64,000 nt of DNA from Mytilisepta virgata. Its lineage: Eukaryota > Mollusca > Bivalvia > Mytilida > Mytilidae. The stretch's first letter is position 1, and the number at the start of each line of letters is the position of its first letter. The translations under genes and the position numbers were made by a program. The notes under the pieces are model-generated. The model did not search any database, was not told the origin of the DNA, and saw nothing but the letters and a program-made list of their open reading frames with translations. Shown piece by piece: positions 1 to 12,074 of the stretch. Where the stretch lies: NCBI GenBank assembly GCA_028015205.1, contig CM051508.1:18184001-18248000 (forward strand), given 5' to 3'.

Positions 1-189
1 CGCATGCGCAACCGGCAGTTATGTGTTTTTCCGCCATTTGTTTACGGAAGTGACGTTGATCACGTGCCAGGACCCGGATGTGTGGTCTGGGCATGCTTAC
101 CTGGAACCGGAAGTACCTGGAAATGGTTTCCGCACATGCACAACCGGATGTGATGGATTTTACCATGAATTTTTTACGAAAGTGGCTAA
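1..189. repeat. Degenerate CG-rich repeat units
   Basis: The stretch contains loosely repeated blocks (GCATGCGCAACC-like, ACGGAAGTGAC-like, ACCCGGATGTG-like) that recur in the better-preserved tandem pair just downstream. It is noticeably richer in G+C and CpG than the rest of the window. The short open frame here is a by-product of repeat composition. No gene is recognised. Confidence 0.5.
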
Positions 190-667
190 GTCACGTACCT
201 GGACCCGGATGTGTTCGAGCGCATGCGTAACCTGATATAGTGGATTTTCCTGCTATTTTCCATTATTTCTTGACGGAAGTGACCTAAGTCGCGGACCTGG
301 ATGTTCCATCCTTGACCAGAATTAAGATTGAATTATCTCCCTTTCCCGCACTTCTCGGTCGTTTCTGGATCTTTCATCGGTCTGTATAGGTCTCTGGGGA
401 CATATACTTTCACTGTCATGTCCGAGAAGTCACGTACCTGGACCCGGATGTGTTCGAGCGCATGAGTAACCTGATATAGTGGATTTTCCTGCTATTTTCC
501 ATTTTTTCTTGACGGAAGTGACCTAAGTCGCGGACCCGGATGTTCCATGCTTGACCAGAATTAAGATTGAATTATCTCCCTTTCCCGCACTTCTCGGTCG
601 TCTCTGGATCTTTCATCGATCTGTATAGGTCTCTGGGGACATATACTTTCACTGTCATGTCCGAGAA
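190..667. repeat. Two direct tandem copies of a 239-bp unit
   Basis: The unit beginning GTCACGTACCTGGACCCGG at 190 starts again at 429 and runs nearly identically to the CTGTCATGTCCGAGAAGTC boundary. Only a handful of single-base differences are visible. The identity points to a recent duplication. Related degenerate units precede it. From 668 to 883 I see unique-looking sequence with no gene. Confidence 0.85.
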
Positions 668-883
668 GTCCGAGAGTATACGAAGTACACTATTGGATTA
701 TCTCCCTTATCATGCTCTTTTCATTTGCAGGTGTTTTCTGTGAGGACTAAAGGTAGGATTTGATTATGTCCCCTTACCTCCAAGTGATGCTGTTACCATT
801 AGATCAATGGAGGGGTGTCCCTTACGTCAATCAATAATAAGTGTTTGATTGACGTAGGAGATACAAGAGCCTCTGCTTCGGAG

Positions 884-3395
884 ATTGCACAATTCCCAGT
901 TTATTACCTCCCATTACTTGTCAGAAGCAAAGTCAGTTAATGTTTTCGTATTTTTTTCAACTAAAATCTATCCTCTTTCAGTCAATATTACAATTTTGAG
1001 GTTAGGACATTTATTATTTATCTATCATGTAGTCAAACTTTACCAACTCTAATAATTAATAAAATTATGGGGGTGCATTTAGTCTAACCGCAATTATCGA
1101 AAAATTTCGGAAAAGTTATGTACTTTTTTCATAGACGCCACAAACTTATATTGATGTAAGCCCTAAAGCTACAGAGTAGGTTGAAAAAAAGAGAGAAAAT
1201 TCACAGTATTGTATTTCTACAAATTATCGTAATCAATTTCCTGTTTTTTTTAAACAAGGAAAGACAAAAAATACAGGCAAGTATAGCTATTGAAAAGCTT
1301 TAAATTAGTTAACATAGTACCCTATGGAAAATTTATTTCAAGATCTTGTCTAAAAACACTTGACCAGTTGAAACCAAATATGGCAGCATTGGTCAATAAA
1401 TTGTCCTTTCAGAACTGCATTCGATGACCCCGCCCATCATCCAAGAAAGTACCCTTTGGGAAAATTCATTTAAAAGATCTAGTTTTTAAAATAACAATCC
1501 AAAGATACTATTATAAATTTATACTATGCTGTATGCTTATGTATATAAGTTATCAATGAAATTTATGTCAAAGGTTTAGATTAGAATTCTTTTGGACGAG
1601 TTAAAAAATCAGCACCAAAAACTTATTTTTCCTAAGAGTTATTCCTCTTTGAATTGTAAACATATGGGAAATTGACTTTAGAAGCAATCTCATGTCTACA
1701 TTATTTCTCTAAAGATTTTAATGAAATTTAGTTCTAAGGTTGATATCAACATTTTCTCGACAATTTCAAAAATAAAGTACGACGGATTGATTTTCTGAGA
1801 GTTATTCCCCTTTGAGAATTAATAATAAGGAAACAGACTTTTAAAACAATTTCAAATCTACGTGTCTCTACAGATTATAATGAAAGTACTGTACACCCAA
1901 ATATTAATGTAATCATATTATGAAATAGCAAATGCTTGGAACAATTGGATTTTAAACATAACAATTCCCTGTTTGCTAAATATCCTAGAAGACTCAGACC
2001 TCCAATTTTTAGGAAAAGTTTCCTAGCAACCATATATTAAATTAGTCATGTCATGTGTCATTGCTTGGAATAAATGAATTTCAAACATTGCAGTTCCATC
2101 TTTATTAGATATCCTAGAAGAGTCTCAGACCCTTATACTAAACTAGTCATGTGTGAAATTACAATTACTTGTTGGAATAAATTAATTTCAAACACTGCAA
2201 TTCCATGCATCTTTGATAAATATTTCGGAAGACTCTCAGAACTTTGTTTTGTATGAGTTTATTTCAGTAATTTTGGAACTTTCTGTCTGGTTATTTTTTG
2301 TTATTGACCTATAATTGGCAGGGGATATTGGCGGTTATATATCAATCTTGTGCTGTATGCCCCATCCATGAATGTGGAAATGGTGTATAGATTTTCCCTT
2401 GTCCATCCGTGTGTCCGTACGTCCTTGTCTCGTTTAGTTTTTGCATTTATAGGTCCATTTCTCAGAAACTCATTGAGATATATGAATGATATTACACCAC
2501 TACAATCCCCTTTTAGACTGAACACAGCTGAGTGACATTTTTGTCAGTTTGACCTACATTTAATGCATGAGTGACTCTGATAAAGTTTTGTCTTAATTTC
2601 ATATCCAAGGAATCCATGGTGTTATATCAATGATACTTAATCACTAGAATCGTCTTACATCATATAATGCATTTCTCCAACAGTTGGGCCTTCTTGACCA
2701 ACATTTCGTGCATGAGTGACTCGGTTAAATTTTAGCTTTTACTAGGTCCATTTCACAGAATTCTATAGAGACATATCAGTGGTATTACCTATGCATTTAT
2801 CGTACATGACAGTACAACAAAATTCAGCAACATCATGGTTACATGTCCTATATTTTATACTTGGGTGACTGGTAAAATCTTTGCATTTAGGTATATCATT
2901 AAAGAACCTATGGTAGTATATTGATGATATTATAGAAATACCATCATCTTATATAGTACATCAAAACTCAGCAATATCCGAGTCAACCTCACCTGGATTT
3001 ATCTTACATGACAGTACAACAAAAGTCAGCAACATATTAGTCATTATGTCCTATATTTTATGCTTGTTCAACTTTGATTAATGTTTTACATTTAGTTGTA
3101 TTATTAAAGAACCCATGGTAAATGATATTTCACTACGGTTGTTACCTTATATAATATAACAAAACTCATCTACATTTGAGTCACTATATGACCTATTTTT
3201 ATGCCTCGGTGACATCATTAGATTATAGCATTTTTGTCCGTATTTCAAAAACAGAATTTGATACTGAGGATTCACTATTTTTAAATATAACCAGGATATA
3301 TAAATATAATTCTCAAAATTATTTCCCACCATTCATAACAGATGGATCATATGTGTTCAGGGGAACGGGGAAATCATAGTCTTACAGACACACTC
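884..3395 (+). repeat. Non-coding duplicated block II, copy A
   Basis: Matches 43753-44215 and 45010-47045 in the same orientation and order, with substitutions and small indels throughout. Bases 884-1078 are a truncated remnant of the 667-bp TIR element present at 43330-43989. Bases 1080-1310 belong to the family that forms the palindrome arms at 16.7-19.3 kb. The rest (1311-3395) is AT-rich with no conserved frame; indels between the copies fall without regard to any reading frame. Confidence 0.85.
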
Positions 3396-3599
3396 ATTAA
3401 ATTTTTTTTTGGCTCAAAAAGACCGAAGTTATCTTTTGTCGTTAAAAGTTTTTTCGAGACTGTCTTTAAAAATTATCAATTCAGGGTTATTGGTTGAAAA
3501 ACATCAAAATCAGTGTCAAATATATCTCAAACAAGAGTATGCACATGGACACAGAATAATGATTATCTGATAACCGACATTTTGCAAGTCAAAGGAAAA

Positions 3600-4690
3600 T
3601 GTGTAAAAAGAAATTGAGGTCAAGGACAAATGGCAGGTGTCCTACCGACATGTATCCATTAAGAACTATCTATTAATCAAGTATGGTGGGTCTAGGTATT
3701 AAAGTTGCTGAGAAATGGAACTTATCTCGAAAATGTCACAAAGTCACTCAAGCATGCAATTGAGGTCAAGGTCCAGAGACAGGTGTCAGACTTACATGTA
3801 CCCACTAAGAACTATCTATACACCAAACACGGATGGGTCTAGGTATTACATTTGCTTAAAGAAGGACTTAATCAAGAAATTTGGATGAAAGTCACTCAAG
3901 CATGCAATGGAGGTCAAGGTCCAGGGACAAGTGTCAGACTGGCATGTATCCATCAAGAACTATCAAAAGACCAAATACAGTGGGTCTAGGTATTACAGTT
4001 TCTGAGAAATGGACTTAACCACGAAAAAGTGACAAAGTCACTCAAGCATGAAGTTGAGGTCAAGGTCCCAAACAAGGTGTCAGGTTGACATGTATCCACG
4101 AAGAACTATCTATTGACCTAAAATGTTGGGTCTAGGTATTCTAGTTACTGAGAAATTGACTTAACCATGAAAAAGTGAAAAAGTCACTCAAGCATGAAAC
4201 TGGGGTCAAGATCCAAAGCCAGGTTTGACACTTGCATTTACCCACCAAGAACAATCTATAGACCAAATATAGTTGGCCTAGCTATTACAGTTTCTGAGAA
4301 ATGGACTTAACCACAAAAATGTGACAAGGTCACTCAAGCATGAAATTGAGGTCAAGGTCAAAAGACAGGTGTCAGATTGACATGTACCCACCAAGAACTA
4401 TCTATTGACCAAATACGGTGGGTCTAAGTATTACAGTTTCTGAGAAATGAACTTAACCACGAAAAATTGACAAAGTCACTCGAGCATGAAATTGAGGTCA
4501 AGGTCCCAAACCAGGTGTCAGACTGAAATGTACCATCTAAGATCTATCTATAGACCACATATGGTTGGCCTAGGTATTACAGTTGCTGAGAAATTAATTT
4601 AACAACGAAACTTGGTTGCAGATTTTAAATTCATGTTTATGAAATCAGTGAACCATGAAAATGACGTCAGAGTCACAAGACAAGTATACT
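3600..4690 (+). repeat. Minisatellite, about 145-bp unit, about 7 copies
   Basis: A unit containing GTCACTCAAGCATG, GAGGTCAAGGTCC, a CAGGTGTCAGA motif, AAGAACTATCTATTGACC and TGGGTCTAGGTATTAC recurs with starts near 3613, 3757, 3909, 4051, 4199, 4345 and 4490. Units differ by roughly 10-20 percent. The array lies between two parts of duplicated block II; other sequence occupies the equivalent place in copy B. No coding potential. Confidence 0.85.
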
Positions 4691-4779
4691 GCGGCAAACC
4701 TTATACGATAAGCTACCTTGTGGACCATCATTCTTAATTGTAGGTATTACATGTGCAAAGTTATTAAAGTTTTACAAAA

Positions 4780-5400
4780 GTTTACGCCGCCGCCGCAACC
4801 ACTACCGGAAAGTAATACTTATATCTCGCCTCAGTGAATTTTCGTCGCAGGCGAGACCAAAATAGGTCATGAAGGTATTTTTTTCTTGAGGTATATGAAA
4901 AGTACATACATAGGTGAAAGTATACAAGAACCAGAATTTGGGAAGAATCCATTATTTTAAACAGGAATATATAAAGACTAAATTGGTCAAAATCAGGAAA
5001 TCCGGCAAATGTTTCAGGCATGTACATATAAAAATTGACATTGTAAAATTTCAGCAAAAAATCAGTAAAGGACACTGTACTGTATTGTAATCCCTTAAAA
5101 TGGAACTGGAAAAAAATTTAATTTTCACAATACAGATCTCATCTGAAGAAATTCAATGACGATATTCTCTCATAAACTTATTTGTTTTTTAATGCAGAAG
5201 TGTTTTTATTAACATTAGAACTTTTGTTATTAGAACAAATAATTGTTATTTTTACTTGACGTATTTCATTAAGTGAAGGGTAAACTTCATTAAATTGAAA
5301 CACAAAAGTTGAATCTATATGTTTAGCATATACTATGAATTTGTTTCTATAATGAAACATTTGCATATACTTTTCATTTGTAAATTTAAAACAAGATGAG
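4780..5400. repeat. Duplicated block II, distal part, copy A
   Basis: Similar to 48390-49030 in the same orientation, including the stretch around GGGAAGAATCCATTATTTTA and the downstream AAGTGAAGGGTAAACTTCATT. The copies are interrupted by different insertions. The 97-codon minus-strand frame (4782-5075) and its 88-codon counterpart at 48288-48554 share part of their sequence but no recognisable protein family, so I do not call a gene. 5400-5549 holds AT-rich sequence with nothing recognisable. Confidence 0.7.
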
Positions 5401-5549
5401 TTCAGATCTGTTATTTTGCTTTATTAATTCCTTAAGAATTTGAATATATCATCATTTTCTCTGTACTTTGTATTTAATAATAATAATATTAATTCCACAC
5501 AGTACTGAGTAGACACACATTGGGTAAATGTACATGTATACATATTAAA

Positions 5550-6508
5550 ACTAGAGGCTCAGAGGGCTGAGCCTGTATCGCTCAGTTGGCAAGAAAACAT
5601 TTCTATTGATGTACCTCAAAGAGAGAAGTCACCCCTCCCTATCATTATGAAGTGTGGTAAACCTTGAAGGAACCAACATTTTTCTTCATTAAGGGCCTTC
5701 TATTCACAGGTCAAATATTCTAAAATTTGGCGGTTCTTCAGATGATTTTTGCATGTATTTCCCGTAGGGTTTTATGTTAACCTAAGTTCTCTGCTGAAGG
5801 CTATTCTGAATAAGGGATCGTCAGCACCAGAGTAACAACACTAGGAGAGCACCTTAAGAGAAACATTCAGACACTGTTTGGTTTCCAGCAATTCTGCGGT
5901 TCTGTAGATTTTTGTTATATGTCATAAACAATTTCTGTCAAATTTTACTCTATTTGCCCCAGCAGTTACAGAGAATTTTTTTTAATCAACCAATGAGGAA
6001 CAATAATTTCCTATGGCGGCAAAATTTTTTGCCAGATCAGGACGAAATGAGGAAACTTTGTAAAGACCCTACCATAGATGCTTTCTGTCAAGTTTCGTTC
6101 CATTTGGCCAAGCAATGTCAGAGGAGAAGATTTTTTTTTATATCAACAATTCAGAAACAAAAACTACCCATGGTGGCCATATTTGTATTACGATCGGAAC
6201 GAAATTAGGAAACTTTATAAAGGACATCCCACATATGCTTCCTGTCAAGTTTTATTCTATTTGGCCCAGCAGTTTCATAGGAGAAGATTTTTGAAAACTC
6301 AGCCAATCAGAAACAACAATTGCCTATGGCGGCCATGTTTGTTGTTTGATCGAAACCACATTGGGAATCTGTAGGACCTTACGTAGATGCTTCCTGCCAA
6401 ATTTAATTCTATTTGGCCTAGTGGTTTTAGAAGGGCAGATGAAAAGTTAACGGACGGGCGACGGACGCCAAGTGATGACAATCTCACATGGGCTTTTGCC
6501 ATGTTAGT
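5550..6508 (+). repeat. Interspersed repeat of the GCTCACCTGG family
   Basis: Opens with the family's signature head (GAGCCTGTATCGCTCA) and closes with its tail (GACGGACGCCAAGTGATGAC, then a degenerate GGCCAGGTGAGC). Internally it has imperfect units of about 165 bp carrying TTTGGCC, GAGGAGAAGATTTTT and CAATCAGAAACAA motifs. A reverse-oriented relative lies at 34884-35600. The overlapping ~98-codon frames here are repeat-derived. 6510-6870 holds no gene. Confidence 0.8.
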
Positions 6509-7825
6509 TAAAAATGAACAATGTTTTTATTGTCAGGATTGCTGCTCTTCATCTTGATGGTTACTCACTTAAATGTCAAGAATGACTGAAAAACTAAGGA
6601 AAATATTTTATTATGTTCAAAATAAGTCAGGTTTGTATTAAATAATGGTCTAAAGCTTTTCTTGTTATGCTTGTGATTTTTTAAATCAATTCTCAGATTC
6701 CAAATTTATTATTTCGTGAACAATATAAACCAGAATTTTTTTTCCATAGTCTTGTAAAACAGATTTTTTTTTTTTGGCCCTTGCTGCAACATTTATGTGC
6801 CCTTCCTTTGGGATCAGAATATTTTTTTTCGCAAAAACCAATAACCACGCCCCCCACCCCTCCTTGAAGTTAAATGGTTGTTCTCTAAAGATGTAGTAGT
6901 TTTATCAGAATGTCTATACAAAAAACTATCTCTTTTTCATGTTACCTTTTCTCTACTTATTTAATACAACTAAAGGAGAATCCAATTGACTTTTATGGGG
7001 GAGAGAGGGTGGGATGAAATGTTTTACTCTGACTACATTTTTAACAACTAAAGTGGTCCTGGCTTTATATTTGGCAAAAAATCTGGTCTTGCCTTTTTCT
7101 TAGAATTTTCATCCTTGCCCGCATAAAAAAACATTTGAATGCTCCATAAGAGATAAATTATAAAGAAACCGGCATTTTGTATTTTGTGTATGTTTACTTT
7201 CCTTCTGGGAAAAACACTTCTTTCCTTTTAATATTTAAATAAAGTTCAGTGTCAAAAAAATGTAGAAACTATTGCGTGTAAAATTTCCACTAAATTCTTC
7301 CCAGATTCATCTGGAATTAAACAATGAAGACTATATATTATAAGGAACATGCAACTGGTTACCAATTTCTCCTCTCTTTTCCGTGTTGTATTTTATTTGT
7401 TACAACACTGACATTGTTTACATTTGCTGAGCGGAAAGCTGTTTCAAACAATATTTTTTAATAACTTAAGTCTATTACAAATGATACAAATTTCCACAGT
7501 CGAGATAGTTAAATCCTCAAATTTTGTATCAGACTGTAGGTCTGAAACATCATTAAAACAATCAACTGTTAGCGAATATAGTTTCCTCCCCCTTTTTCAA
7601 AGCAGCAGATTAATAGTACTTGCTTTTAAACACTTTCGTGATTAGATATATTTTCAAGTAGTACTTTGGTCTATGTGAAAATGATCTAATTTCAAGATGC
7701 TAGGGGATTAGTACATAATAACTATAGAACTAAGATAGACATTTCGGGCATTTTCTTGAGTAAAGCGATCGTAGAAATAATTCTGAAATATTTTCCACTT
7801 ATGATTGTACATTGATTAAATTAAA

Positions 7826-8200
7826 GCGTATAAGTTTGAATAATCAAATGTTTTTAATTGTTGTCCAGTTGGAGCGATTATTTTATATTATACGAGTTAC
7901 ATCCTTCCAAGTCTGGGTTTTGTATCCACGTTCGTTCCTACAAACCCCTGGCATCACACATTCATATTTTGCTGGTCGAATATATAGCCGCCTGGTGTGT
8001 GACCTAGAAAATTCTAACTACGACGCAAATGGATTCTCTTTTGGCCAATGAAAATCGTTCACTTCCGACCTACAAAATATTAATGTGTCATGTCAGAGGT
8101 TTGTGTGAACGAACGTGGATACAAAACCTCGACATTGGAGGATGACGAGTTATTGGTCGGTCACTATATGCATAATGTGTTAATATCCGAAAATTGATTT
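7826..8200. repeat. Long inverted repeat upstream of cGAS-like copy A
   Basis: TTTTGTATCCACGTTCGTTC near 7918 is the reverse complement of GAACGAACGTGGATACAAAA near 8109, and pairing extends imperfectly outward on both sides for about 130 bp. The same structure exists in copy B (36656-37043). A short frame starting with ATG at 8049 is cut by a stop about 11 codons later, whereas the copy-B version stays open for 48 codons. Confidence 0.75.
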
Positions 8201-8544
8201 AAAAAAATTAGAAATATTCCAATTACTTTGCTAGTAGTTGTTTTAATCATCTATCATGGATGATAATTATAATTAATAAAACTATATTATGAAATTATTC
8301 AATGATTTTGATTTACACAAAACTGTTCCACCCAAAATGTTAACAGGAATATAAATAAGCGAAGAATCCATTTTTTTTTAATTGTACATTGTTAAGCCGT
8401 GTCCATCGGATGGATATATCAGAACAATCCCTAATGTTATTAAATAAATTGAATAATAATAATAAAAAATAATCAGTTCAAAAAAGCAGACGTTTGAAAA
8501 ATATATCAACAATATCCTATTTTTTTATTATAAATTTTTTACAG

Positions 8545-10967
8545 ATAATGACCCGTCCGTTTCAATAGCCCTATACAAATATATGTGTGATAACATAGTA
8601 GGTACGGAAGAAGATGTGAAAAGATTCAGGTTGAGTAATGCCTTAACAGACAAAACACATTACCAAGCCTCAAATATCACACACATTACAAGTGGCAGCT
8701 CAGGAGAAGGTCTTCTAATGAAAGGAAGTGATTTCGATATTATGTTTTTACGGGAAGACTTTCATGTCTATGAAAACGTAAATTTGTGTTGTGACGGAAA
8801 TTTTATAATTACCATTGAAATGGACCATGAAGATACAAAGCCGGGATTTACTAGGTTACGTCTTCTAAATAATATTAGCAAATACAGCGAATTCTACAGA
8901 TCTTACATCATTACTGAAAAGAGTACCGATTATCTTTCTAGCACATATATAAAAATTATATCCTGAGTGTAAGGTTTAATGAATCTTATGGAATTCACAG
9001 ACCCTGCATTTCAGACAAAGATGGAAATTTTGACTATGCATGGTGTATCCACAGTAAATTATGGATAAATCAAGCAAGACCGTGGATCACAAGATCATAC
9101 AACAAATGGCCTAGTGATGAACTGAAACAAGTAATTGTAGATCATCTGAGAATCTTATATATTGTTTTGATCAGTGTCTGCGTAGACTTATATATTACAT
9201 TAATTTAACTGTTTGTCCCCATTATTTTATTCCAGAGAACAATCTATTTGGAAAACAAGAAAGGGCAATATTGCTAGAAAATATAGATATACTCAATATA
9301 GGGTGGGGAAGTGTTTTATATTCGAGTCAGTTATCCGATTTCTTATCTCTCCAACCCAATAATGTAAAAAATAAAGGTAAAATTTATACATTATAATCCT
9401 ATATTCTGCCTAATTACGATGGAACCATTCATGGCCCATGAGAACGTAGAAAATATCTTATTATCGTGTAAATCATCTAGAATAAAGCGGGTTGTTTTAA
9501 GGTGACAGGTACGTAAATGGATAATCTCACGGAATTTTATGAAATTTTGCATACACCTAGAGCATGAGGATCTGCACCAGAACATCGAAAAAATGATATA
9601 TATAACTTTTACACTTTCTGAGATATAGCAAATTAAATAGCCGGAAAATGGTAGTACAAATGTATAGAATACGCGTAAATATCGTAAAAAAGTTCAGCAA
9701 TTTTGACTACAAATTAACATTTCTCGAAATCCTGTCCTACGAATTTTCTTTAAAAATGATATGTTTTTGCTAGTGGAATTTCTTTTTTATTGATATAATA
9801 TTTATAGGGGGTCACCGAATTCGTTTTTTGAGTATGGATAGTTGAATCTGGTGTACAGCGTGGAAAAAGCGCCGAAAAGGCAAAAATAATCGTGACGTCG
9901 TGGCTCTAAATCCTATTTTTCGACGTTTTTAGGTATTGCAGAGACACTTGGATGATTTATACTGCAAAAACTAATTCGGTGACGCCCTATAGCTTTCATA
10001 TCAATAAAACGGAAATTTTAGTGGCAATAACATATCAATTTTTAAGAAAATTCGTAGGACACGTTTTTGAGAAAAGGCAATTTAAAGTAAATTTTTTCAA
10101 TATTTTTTGCGATATTTACGTGCATCCTATACATTTGTACTTCTTTCTACAGAATATTCAATTTGCTATATATCCGAAAGTCAAAAAGTTACTTATATAT
10201 TTTTTCGATATTCATATGCAGTTCCACATGCTCTAATTGCTTGCAAAATTTCATACAAATCCGTGGGATAGCCAATTTACGTACCTGTTACCTTAAGGAT
10301 ACTTTCGCGCGTGTATACTAGATTCTCACAAACCATACCTGTGGAGCATATAGACAGTAATAAACGCGGATATGAGAATTACCGGACCTGTCTTTGTTAC
10401 TTATTACAAACTTTAAATCAGGAAGCCGTGTTGGGATGGTTATTGATCGCTTCATTGTTCTACAACAACAAACAATATTTGAAATGCTTGTATTTCTTTT
10501 CATATTTTTTACCGAAGTGTACACCTGAAATGCTATACCCTTACTCACCACTGTCTGAGTTACAACGTCAACTCCTCACATGTAAAACGTTAGAAAAGAT
10601 TGACAGTTTTGCAATTATCCGACTTGTATATGCTAATTACGTGATGTTTTTACTTGATTCGCCATTGATTCCACGAGAACTGGGGTATCAAGGATCTGTA
10701 AGGTTTCAATCTTTAGTGTATACATACTTTCTTTCCTTTCTTTGTCATTACAGACTTGGCAATATTCAGGAATATCAAAGTGCACTTAGAAATTTAAAAC
10801 TGAATATGGACTATACATTTTCTTTCGATCGTCGTCTTGAAATATGTGCATCATTCTGTTCTCTTTACGTAGCATCAATGATGGTTGGGAACCTATGTCA
10901 GGCCTATGAAGCGGCTTGTATTGGTTTACAAATATCACAGATGAAAAGGATTGATTTAATCATGTGA
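8545..10967 (+). pseudogene. cGAS-like / Mab-21 domain gene copy A, decayed last exon
   Basis: The exon starts at 8545 after a polypyrimidine tract and ACAG. It encodes NDPSVSIALYKYMCDNIVG and a nucleotidyltransferase motif GSSGEGLLMKGSDFDIM, with the metal-binding DxD preserved as D-F-D. The frame closes at 8966 through indels; homologous sequence continues in other frames. A 256-nt deletion (relative to B2) removes the conserved EWRISFS segment at about 9149. A 792-bp palindromic element interrupts the exon at 9501-10292, and the C-terminal helical (TPR-like) half remains open from 10311 to 10967. The Mab-21 family includes cGAS and cGAS-like receptors, which make cyclic dinucleotides on sensing nucleic acid. 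This copy cannot encode the full protein. Confidence 0.85.
9501..10292. mobile_element. 792-bp palindromic element flanked by TTAA (piggyBac-like MITE)
   Basis: Begins GGTGACAGGTACGTAAAT and ends ATTTACGTACCTGTTACC, and the two halves are imperfect inverted copies nearly to the centre (about 9890-9930). It is flanked on both sides by TTAA (9497-9500 and 10293-10296). The uninterrupted homologue in copy B2 reads GTTGCTTTAAGGAATC with one TTAA, i.e. an empty site. TTAA target duplication is characteristic of piggyBac-superfamily transposition. No transposase is encoded, so it would be non-autonomous. The 94-codon frame inside is a by-product of the arms. Confidence 0.88.
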
Positions 10968-11315
10968 ATATATGCTACTCAAACTATAACTGAAATCAAC
11001 TGTCATAACATAAAGCATGTGTTTTTGTCATGGTATTTTATTTACTTTAGCAACCTCGCATGTTGGCTATAACACAACTTGACAAAGTAATTACGACTAG
11101 GGTAGAATTTAACCAAAACATTATTGTTAAATATGACAAAGATTATATTGATAAAAAATTGTAATTGTATAAAACTTTTATTCAATTTCGCGTTACAAAT
11201 TTTAAAAAGGTGTATTAATTATGATGTAGTGAAAAGGGATATTTACCAAATACACAAAGATCGATAAGGTGTGAATTTATGGGTAAATATAGAATTCTTT
11301 GATACAAAGTATGAT

Positions 11316-11361
11316 GCACAACATGTGCACATTTCGTCAATTTACGACTCATCGGTTGTGC
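11316..11361 (-). ncRNA. Hammerhead ribozyme relic (inactive by sequence)
   Basis: Minus strand: stem I GCACAA pairs with the distal TTGTGC. The core reads CCGATGA instead of CTGATGA; stem II is GTC-GTAAATT-GAC, then GAAA and palindromic ATGTGCACAT. The base at the cleavage position is G. Both the U4C change and a G at position 17 are expected to abolish cleavage. It is homologous to the intact motif at 59043-59088. Confidence 0.75.
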
Positions 11362-12074
11362 TCAAGGCCTAAAATGTTGAAAACCAAACCAACAATCCAA
11401 AATGTTGAACAGAAAATTAAAAATGCCACAATAACCAAAAGGGGTAAAGCCAAAACCATCTGAGGACAGAGCTATGCACGAGGAAGATACTCCTTATTTT
11501 TCACAAATAAAAAAAAAGAAATCCGAGAAAAAATTTCCAATTTGCAAGAGAAAAAGAAAACATTAAAATGAATCCAGAAAGCCAAGTGTAAGATTTCATG
11601 ATTTTGCTTTCTGTACATCAAAATACACATAAAGACAAGGTGTTATTACATCTGAATGGTTGTATTAAAAAATGAAGAATTTAATTATTTAACATGATAT
11701 TTTCGGCAATTTAAAAAAAATTGTTTATTTATAGAGGATTGGGAAACAAGTTATACAAACTCATGCTGATCCCTCTCTATTTGGCACGTGCAAGCGTGGC
11801 ACCTGTATTGCCATTTTAGCCTACTCTTGTTCTACATGTACAGGGGGTTTTTGACGTGCTAAGACAGCCACCTTGCTCTCGCGTAGCACCTCGGAGATAA
11901 TTTAGATAGGGCGTGGAAAATTTGACTCCTGAATTTCATCTTAAACGAAACTAATGGGGATTTAGGTCTTTCCAACTGTGGGGAAGAACGGTAATCATTA
12001 TTTAGGTCAGTTTACGATATTTTGTGGGTTCTCTTCCTCCTGGAAATTCAAATTGTGCATGAACCCTCTTAAAG

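Noticed and set aside
5912..6374. Two overlapping 98-codon plus-strand frames with similar sequence
   Set aside because: Their similarity comes from the ~165-bp internal units of a dispersed repeat; no family recognised.
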